From the NCBI GenBank assembly GCA_023404805.1, contig JAEYAL010000341.1, positions 1-6,048 on the forward strand: a stretch of 6,048 nt of DNA, written 5' to 3'. The notes beneath the pieces were generated by a model that did no database searches, was not told the DNA's origin, and saw only the letters and a list, made by a program, of their open reading frames with translations. The position numbers were made by a program, and so were the translations under genes. This document shows positions 1 to 4,679 of the stretch, piece after piece; position 1 is the first letter of the stretch, and the number at the start of each line of letters is the position of its first letter. The DNA comes from Actinomycetes bacterium (lineage in GTDB: Bacteria > Actinomycetota > Thermoleophilia > Solirubrobacterales > Solirubrobacteraceae).

Positions 1-48
1 GTCTACGTCGGCGTCGCTGGCCTGGTCGTGCGCCGCAGCCGCGGCTGA
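1..48 (+). CDS. C-terminal end of an upstream gene, probably membrane-anchored (partial)
   Basis: Reading from base 1 in frame, 15 codons give VYVGVAGLVVRRSRG and then TGA at 46-48. A hydrophobic run followed by a short Arg-rich tail is the usual ending of a protein whose last helix sits in the membrane with a basic cytoplasmic stop-transfer end, as in C-terminal anchors and sorting signals. Codons mostly end in G or C, like the neighbours. It points the same way as the first propeller gene, 59 bases upstream of it, so the two could share a transcript. The body of the protein lies outside the window, so no function or family can be given, and an accidental open frame of this length cannot be excluded. 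Confidence 0.45.
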   Translation, partial: VYVGVAGLVVRRSRG

Positions 49-63
49 CGCTGCTCAGGCGTC

Positions 64-108
64 CGGCGCCCTTGGCGCCGCCCCCGCGATGTGGGAGCCT
101 GGCGCCAA
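64..108 (+). promoter_or_regulatory. Possible leader RNA with two mutually exclusive hairpins
   Basis: Bases 64-70 (CGGCGCC) and 74-80 (GGCGCCG) can form a perfect 7-bp stem with a 3-base loop. Alternatively, 72-79 (TTGGCGCC) is the exact reverse complement of 101-108 (GGCGCCAA). That 8-bp pairing would enclose the Shine-Dalgarno at 93-97 and include the A of the ATG at 108. The two folds share bases 72-79, so only one can form at a time. No T-run follows the first stem, so it is not a classic intrinsic terminator. The complementarity is directly visible. Any regulatory role is inference, and GGCGCC is its own reverse complement, which makes chance pairings easy in GC-rich DNA. Confidence 0.25.
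93..97 (+). promoter_or_regulatory. Ribosome binding site of the first propeller gene
   Basis: GGGAG lies 10 bases before the ATG at 108. It supports that ATG over the in-frame TTG at 72, which has no purine-rich sequence at a suitable distance and would add 12 residues in front of a well-formed signal peptide. Confidence 0.6.
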
Positions 109-2123
109 TGCGCCCGTTCGCCGCCACGGTCACCGCCGCGCTCACCGCGGCCGCGCTCTTGGCGCTGCCGTCGCCCGCGCGCGCAGCGCTTGACGAGTTC
201 GACTCGTGCACGCAGCTCGTCGACTACGCACGCGCGAGCCTTGACGACGGCAGCTACCCGGAGTATGTGTCGGCGTTCGACGGCTGGCTCGACGCGCGCA
301 GGCCAGAGCGCGACCCGTCGCTCCCAGAGCCGACGAGCCCAGACCGGCCCGGCGAAGAGAAGGTGGTTCAGGACACCGCCGACTCGCCGGCCTCGAGCGC
401 GGCGGGCGCGGGCTCTGAGGACTCCTCGACGACGAACAACCAGGAAGCGGGCGTCGACGAGCCCGACGTCGTCAAGAACGACGGGGAGCTGCTCTATGTC
501 TTCGCGGGCGACCGGCTCCGGATCTACAGCGGGCGGGCCGACGTGCCCACGCTCGTGGGCGAACTGGGACTGAACCTCGCCGACGGCACCCTGCTGCGCA
601 GCGGCGACAAGCTCCTCGCGATCGGCCAGAAGCCCCAGCCGCTGCGCGGCGCGCAGCGTCCCAGCGATCCCGGCTCCAGCACCGCGCGCTGGGCCGACTA
701 CCCGGAGACCGTGCGCTTCATCGAGATCGACATCAGCCAGCCGGCGCAGCCGAGCGTCCTGCGCACGCTCGACGCCCCAGGCCGTCTCATCACGGCCCGC
801 CAGGTCGGAACCACGGCGCGGATCGTTGTCGACAGCGAGCCCGACATCGACATCTGGGGCTTTGAGGACTTGACGGCAGACGAGCAGGAGGACGTGGAGG
901 CCGGCGTCAGCCTCGGCGACCTCGTGCCCAAGCTCAAGCTCCGCAGCTCGGTCAGCGGCAAGCGGTACGTCCGGCCGATGGCGGCGTGCGACGACATCAG
1001 CCGCCCGACCACGGGCTCGCACGGCGTCGAGCTGCTCACCGTGTTCACCGTCGAGCTGGAACGCGGGCTGATCGCCGTCGACCGCAAGGGCGTGATGGCA
1101 AGTCCGCAGGTGGTCTACGCCGCGGCCGACACGCTCTACGTCGGCAGCGCGCGGTCGACCGGCTGGTACGACGATGACGCCGAGTCGCTGCCCGAGGACA
1201 CCTACACCGACATCTACGCGTTCGACACGAAGACGGCCGGCGAGACCACCTACGCCGGCAGCGGGCGCGTGCTGGGCCTGCCGCTCAGCCAGTACGCGTT
1301 CTCGGAATGGAACGGCGACCTGCGCGTCGCCACCACGACCAACCCGTGGTGGCTGCACGAGGACGAGGCGCCCGCCGACAACCGCGTCACGGTGCTGCGT
1401 CTGGCCGGCGGCGGGTCGGGCGCCCTGCGCCAGGTCGGCCTCCTCACCGGTATGGGCAAGGGCGAGACGATCTACGCGGTGCGGTTCTACGGCGAGCGGG
1501 CCTACATCGTCACGTTCCGGCAGACCGACCCGCTGTACACGGTCGACCTGTCCAACCCGGCGCAGCCCGCCATCCTCGGCCAGCTCAAGATCCCCGGTTA
1601 CTCCGCCTACTTGCACCCGCTCGGCGACGACCTGCTGCTCGGTATCGGCCAGGACGCCGACGACAAGGGCCGCGAGAAGGGCGCGCAGGTGTCGCTGTTC
1701 GACGTGTCGGACCCGAAGAGCCCGAAGCGGCTCGCCGCGCGGGGCCTGGGTCCGGGCTACACCGACAGCGATTACGACCCGCACGCGTTCCTGTGGTGGC
1801 CGCGCCGCCAGACGGCGTTCGTGCCGTACTCCGGCTACGGCTACTGGGACGGCCCCCAGCCGTCGAAGGACTACGTCCCCTCGGCGCTGGTGGCGCTCCA
1901 GGCCAAGGCGGGGCCGTCGCCGAATCTCGTCGAGCTCGGCCGGATCCTGCACGGACCCGCGTGGGACCACCCGACGCCGCAGCGCGCGGTCGTCATGGGC
2001 GACCGGCTGTTCTCTATCTCGCAGCTCGGCATCGGCAGCAACCGCGTCGACGACCTCTCGCCGCTGGGCTACACGCCGTTCCTGCCGGCCGTGGCGGAGA
2101 CCCCGGCCGCGACCACGCCGTAG
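108..2123 (+). CDS. Secreted beta-propeller domain protein, copy 1 (671 aa)
   Basis: This exported protein belongs to the Beta_propel family (PF09826/COG4880 from memory), whose biochemical role is unknown. It should act outside the cytoplasmic membrane. Residues 1-26 form a signal peptide: short MRPF n-region, Ala/Leu-rich core, and a likely cut after PSPARA. There is no later membrane helix, lipobox or anchor. Residues about 60-105 are an acidic, Ser/Pro-rich linker. The family signature begins at N110 (NQEAGVDEPDVVKNDG), and the propeller fills the rest. The most conserved core is residues 455-516, with DPLYTVDLSNP and GYSAYLHP (H503), followed by DPHAFLWWP (D557, H559). The only cysteines are C34 and C294, a candidate disulfide. 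Residues 242-271 are unusually acidic (12 Asp/Glu of 30). The tail ends in AETPAATTP. The gene is a paralog of the next one, which starts 79 bases downstream. Family assignment is firm; substrate or partner is unknown. Confidence 0.93.
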   Translation: MRPFAATVTAALTAAALLALPSPARAALDEFDSCTQLVDYARASLDDGSYPEYVSAFDGWLDARRPERDPSLPEPTSPDRPGEEKVVQDTADSPASSAAGAGSEDSSTTNNQEAGVDEPDVVKNDGELLYVFAGDRLRIYSGRADVPTLVGELGLNLADGTLLRSGDKLLAIGQKPQPLRGAQRPSDPGSSTARWADYPETVRFIEIDISQPAQPSVLRTLDAPGRLITARQVGTTARIVVDSEPDIDIWGFEDLTADEQEDVEAGVSLGDLVPKLKLRSSVSGKRYVRPMAACDDISRPTTGSHGVELLTVFTVELERGLIAVDRKGVMASPQVVYAAADTLYVGSARSTGWYDDDAESLPEDTYTDIYAFDTKTAGETTYAGSGRVLGLPLSQYAFSEWNGDLRVATTTNPWWLHEDEAPADNRVTVLRLAGGGSGALRQVGLLTGMGKGETIYAVRFYGERAYIVTFRQTDPLYTVDLSNPAQPAILGQLKIPGYSAYLHPLGDDLLLGIGQDADDKGREKGAQVSLFDVSDPKSPKRLAARGLGPGYTDSDYDPHAFLWWPRRQTAFVPYSGYGYWDGPQPSKDYVPSALVALQAKAGPSPNLVELGRILHGPAWDHPTPQRAVVMGDRLFSISQLGIGSNRVDDLSPLGYTPFLPAVAETPAATTP

Positions 2124-2202
2124 GCGCGGGCACCGCCTCCCTCCGCCGCCCGTCCAGCCACTGCGCCACGGGGCGAAGCCAATGTGAGAGCTTTAGGGCG
2201 CC
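2124..2202 (+). promoter_or_regulatory. Intergenic leader of the second propeller gene with weak ribosome binding site
   Basis: The 79 bases between the two propeller genes hold no convincing ORF, terminator or sigma-70-type promoter. Two purine-rich candidates precede the ATG at 2203: TGAGAG at 2185-2190 (12 bases away) and AGGG at 2195-2198 (4 bases away). Neither spacing is ideal, so initiation may be weak or helped by coupling. A 4-bp stem, CGCC 2164-2167 with GGCG 2172-2175, is too small to call a terminator. GGCGCC at 2197-2202 directly abuts the ATG, as it nearly does in the first propeller gene. Co-transcription with that gene is the simplest reading. Confidence 0.4.
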
Positions 2203-4257
2203 ATGCGCTCCCCACGCTCCGTACTGGCCCTCCTTGTGGCGACCCCGCTTGCGGTGGCTGCCGTCGGCGGTGCCGCCTCGCCGGCGGCTGCCGCGCGCAC
2301 CACGCTGCCCGCGTTCGACACGTGCAGCGAGCTGGTCCAGTTCGGCCGTGCTGCGACCACTCGGCCGCCGGTGCCGGTGCGCGCGCTCGGTGCCTACTGG
2401 TACGGCAACGGCAGCCTCATCACGCCGCGGGCGATCCGCCCCGAGCCCAAGCCGCTGCCGCCGGGCACCACCCCCATCCCGCCCGGGATCCCCGTGCCGA
2501 TGCCTGCGATGCCGGTCACGGCGACGGCGGGCGAGTCGGTCACCGACAGCTCCGGCGCAGGCGGCGCCGATCTCCGCGGCGAAGAGGACTACTCCGGCAC
2601 CAACGTGCAGGAGCAGGGCATCGACGAGCCGGACGCGTTCAAGACCGACGGCAAGCGCCTGTTCGTCGTGCTCGGCGCCGAGCTGTGGGCCTACGACGTG
2701 ACCGGCCCGGCGCCCAAACTGCTCTCGAAGCTGAGCCTCGAGGGCGCTGGCGGCGAGATCCTGCTCTTCGGCGACCGCATCCTCGTCCTCGGGCCGCAGC
2801 CGCAGGCCGCCAAGGCGCAGACGGCCAGCCCGCCGATCGTCCCGGTGCCGCCGCCCGACGTCGCCACGAGCATGCCCGCCCCGCAGGCCGCGCCGACGAC
2901 GCGCCTGGCCGAGGTCGACGCGCGCAATCCCGCCGCGATGAAGATCGTCCGCACGATGGCCGTGCCCGGCACCGTCGTGACCGCGCGCCTCACCCGCGGC
3001 ACGATCCGCGTGATCATGAGCTCCCCGGCGACGCTGCCGACGACGGAACCGGTCGACAACGGCGCGACCCCGGCGCAGGCCGCAGCGCGCGCCGCAGCGG
3101 CGCCGAAGCTCGGCATGCGCGCGTTCGTGCCGCGGACGACGCTGCACAGCCGCCGCACCAAGCGCACCTTCCGCCGCTACCTCGTGCCGTGCGGCGACGT
3201 CCGCCACCCGCGGGCGTTCGCAGGCTCAGACCTGCTCACCGTGCTGAGCGTCGACTTCGACAACGGCCTCTTCAACGTCGACCGCGACGCAGTCCTCGCG
3301 GGCGCCCAGGTCGTCTACGCCTCCGCAGACCGGCTCTACGTCGCGTCGACGCGCGCTGTCGACATCGACGCGCCCGCCGACGTGCCGCGCGGCATGTACA
3401 CGGAGATCCACCAATTCGACACGACGCAGGACGGCGAGACGACGTACCTCGGCAGCGGGCGCGTCCCGGGCTTCGTGCTCAACCAGTACGCGCTCTCGGA
3501 ATACAAGGGAGACCTCCGCGTCGCGACGACCGAGATCCCGGCCTGGGTGCCGGGCGCGACGGGCGTCGAGAGCCAGAGCCACGTGACGGTGCTGCGTCCG
3601 GATGGCGCCCAGCTGAAGCAGCTCGGCCAGGTCTCGGGCCTCGGCAAGGGCGAGCGCATCTACGCGACCCGCTTCATCGGCGACCTCGGCTACGTGGTCA
3701 CGTTCCGCCAAGTCGACCCGCTCTACACGGTCGACCTCAGCAACCCGGCGGCGCCGAGGGTGGCCGGCGAGCTGAAGATCAGCGGCTACTCCGCCTACCT
3801 GCATCCGATCGGCGACGACCTGCTGCTCGGCGTCGGCCGCGATACCGACCCGGCAGGCTGGGGCACCGGCGCGCAGGTCTCGGTGTTCGACGTGAAGAAC
3901 CCGGCCGCGCCCACCCGACTCGCGCAGAAGATGCTTGGCAGCGGCGGCCTGGCGGCCGAGTTCGATCCGCACGCGTTCCTCTGGTGGCCGAAGACGAACC
4001 TCGCCCTGCTGCCGTACTCCGGCTGGGACTACAAGACCGGCCGCTCTGCTGCCGCGGCGGTCGGGGTCACCGCCACGCGCGCGGCGCTCGCCGAAGCCGG
4101 CCGCATCACGCACGGCCCCGAGTGGGACCGCGGAGACGTGGTGCGCTCGGTGATCGTCGGCTCCCGCGTCTTCACCCTCTCGGAGCTTGGCATCGCGACG
4201 AGCAGCCTCTCGGGCCTCGGCCAGTCGGACTTCCAAGCCTTCGTCGCCGCCGGCTGA
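2203..4257 (+). CDS. Secreted beta-propeller domain protein, copy 2 (684 aa)
   Basis: This is a second Beta_propel-family exported protein, paralogous to the gene just upstream. Residues 1-30 are a signal peptide with Arg at 2 and 5 (counting M as 0), an Ala/Val/Leu core, and a likely cut near SPAAAA. A Pro-rich linker follows at about residues 80-105. The family signature starts at N134 (NVQEQGIDEPDAFKTDG). Core residues 486-547 match copy 1 at 46 of 62 positions, including DPLYTVDLSNP and GYSAYLHP (H534); DPHAFLWWP follows (D588, H590). Residues 411-443 match copy 1 at 25 of 33. The only cysteines, C41 and C330, sit where copy 1 has C34 and C294. Where copy 1 has an acidic insert, this protein is Ala/Pro-rich and then strongly basic (R317-R325, six Arg/Lys in nine). 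No membrane anchor is seen at the C-terminus. The ATG is favoured because a complete signal peptide begins there. Function is unknown. Confidence 0.93.
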   Translation: MRSPRSVLALLVATPLAVAAVGGAASPAAAARTTLPAFDTCSELVQFGRAATTRPPVPVRALGAYWYGNGSLITPRAIRPEPKPLPPGTTPIPPGIPVPMPAMPVTATAGESVTDSSGAGGADLRGEEDYSGTNVQEQGIDEPDAFKTDGKRLFVVLGAELWAYDVTGPAPKLLSKLSLEGAGGEILLFGDRILVLGPQPQAAKAQTASPPIVPVPPPDVATSMPAPQAAPTTRLAEVDARNPAAMKIVRTMAVPGTVVTARLTRGTIRVIMSSPATLPTTEPVDNGATPAQAAARAAAAPKLGMRAFVPRTTLHSRRTKRTFRRYLVPCGDVRHPRAFAGSDLLTVLSVDFDNGLFNVDRDAVLAGAQVVYASADRLYVASTRAVDIDAPADVPRGMYTEIHQFDTTQDGETTYLGSGRVPGFVLNQYALSEYKGDLRVATTEIPAWVPGATGVESQSHVTVLRPDGAQLKQLGQVSGLGKGERIYATRFIGDLGYVVTFRQVDPLYTVDLSNPAAPRVAGELKISGYSAYLHPIGDDLLLGVGRDTDPAGWGTGAQVSVFDVKNPAAPTRLAQKMLGSGGLAAEFDPHAFLWWPKTNLALLPYSGWDYKTGRSAAAAVGVTATRAALAEAGRITHGPEWDRGDVVRSVIVGSRVFTLSELGIATSSLSGLGQSDFQAFVAAG

Positions 4258-4279
4258 GGCTGCGCCCCGTCGCCGGGTC

Positions 4280-4543
4280 CTATCGCGGCAGGGCGGTGGA
4301 GATCGGCGGACCGGCCTGAGGAAGCGGCGGGCCGGCCTGCGGCGACCGCGGCGCGGCCGAGGCCGTTTGCGCGAGCGGCGCGCCAGCTCCGCCGGGCACC
4401 CGAGCCGAGGCGAAACCGCCCTGGTAGCCCAGGAGCCCGAGCGCGGCGACCGATGCCATCAGGGTCGGGCGCCCGGCAGGCACGTGGCTGAGCAAGCGGG
4501 ACGCGGGGGCGTGGCGAGGAGGGGCGGGGAGCACGCGTGACAT
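4280..4543 (-). CDS. Small Pro/Ala-rich protein with one hydrophobic segment (87 aa), reductase-operon partner
   Basis: I do not recognise a family. The N-terminal 26 residues are basic and Pro-rich (five Arg, no acidic residue). Residues 27-47 form one hydrophobic segment ending in ASA, so it is either a single-pass anchor or a signal peptide with a long n-region. The remaining 40 residues are Ala/Pro/Gly-rich and probably extracytoplasmic, with a tandem heptad PQAGPP[LI] at residues 68-81. Most codons end in G or C, which supports real coding. It starts 15 bases after the 38-residue gene stops, with AGAAAG 7 bases before its ATG, making it the third gene of the reductase operon. Its stop lies 22 bases from the convergent propeller gene. 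A membrane helix plus Pro/Ala linker resembles the N-terminus of secreted FMN-binding proteins often found beside such reductases, but no FMN domain follows. It could be a remnant or an independent accessory protein. Confidence 0.6.
   Translation of the reverse strand: MSRVLPAPPRHAPASRLLSHVPAGRPTLMASVAALGLLGYQGGFASARVPGGAGAPLAQTASAAPRSPQAGPPLPQAGPPISTALPR
4302..4343 (-). repeat. 21-bp tandem repeat, two copies, encoding PQAGPP[LI]
   Basis: Bases 4302-4322 and 4323-4343 agree at 17 of 21 positions. They lie in frame in the 87-residue gene and encode two copies of a Pro-Gln-Ala-Gly-Pro-Pro-Leu/Ile heptad. The period is a multiple of three, so gain or loss of units would lengthen or shorten the extracytoplasmic tail without a frameshift. 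Confidence 0.7.
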
Positions 4544-4550
4544 CGGGCGG

Positions 4551-4556
4551 CTTTCT
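4551..4556 (-). promoter_or_regulatory. Ribosome binding site of the 87-residue gene
   Basis: On the minus strand, AGAAAG precedes the ATG at 4543-4541 by 7 bases. It lies in the 15-base gap just after the stop of the 38-residue gene. It is a moderate match to the Shine-Dalgarno consensus, and its spacing supports this start. Confidence 0.45.
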
Positions 4557-4558
4557 GT

Positions 4559-4675
4559 CTATGTGGATTTGAAGACGGCGAAGGCGACCGCGGCGGCGAT
4601 CGCGACGATCTCGATCGCGGCGGCCATCCAACGGGTCTCGTCGGGTGGTGCGTCTGGAGGCTTGTGGGGAGCCAT
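4559..4675 (-). CDS. Single-pass membrane micropeptide (38 aa), reductase-operon partner
   Basis: This very small gene encodes a 15-residue Pro-rich, charged head (APHKPPDAPPDETR) and one strong hydrophobic helix at residues 16-35. It ends in a short polar KST tail. A Glu (E22) lies inside the helix, unusual for a simple anchor and suggestive of packing against another membrane protein. The ATG at 4675-4673 is preferred over the upstream in-frame ATG at 4744, which would overlap the reductase gene and add a non-hydrophobic Arg-rich stretch. The chosen start has GAGGT 8 bases before it, inside the end of the reductase gene, and begins 4 bases after that gene's stop, an arrangement typical of translational coupling. 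The helix codons nearly all end in G or C. No family is recognised; an accessory subunit or stabiliser of the reductase is inference from position. Confidence 0.68.
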   Translation of the reverse strand: MAPHKPPDAPPDETRWMAAAIEIVAIAAAVAFAVFKST

Positions 4676-4679
4676 CTGC

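Noticed and set aside
64..80. An intrinsic terminator after the upstream gene
   Set aside because: The 7-bp GC stem is real, but no run of T follows, so a terminator call is not supported.
72..107. A TTG start at 72 for the first propeller gene, adding 12 residues
   Set aside because: The added residues lie before a complete signal peptide, and a Shine-Dalgarno sequence sits at the right distance from the ATG at 108.
3..1970. A 655-residue open frame on the minus strand, antisense to the first propeller gene
   Set aside because: It is a composition shadow. The product is an Arg/Val/Ala-rich string with no domain, signal peptide or family motif, while the plus strand there encodes a clear conserved family. 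Long antisense open frames are usual in DNA this GC-rich.
2014..4319. Other long frames over the second propeller gene, on the plus strand (2184-4319) and minus strand (2014-3207, 3226-4236)
   Set aside because: Their products are low-complexity Arg/Ala/Pro/Gly strings without recognisable motifs, and they overlap a well-supported gene along its whole length.
4187..4540. A 117-residue plus-strand frame across the convergent junction
   Set aside because: It overlaps the propeller end and the opposite-strand small gene. The product is Arg/Gly-rich with no hydrophobic pattern, and no ribosome site stands out. The minus-strand frame has better codon use, spacing and topology.
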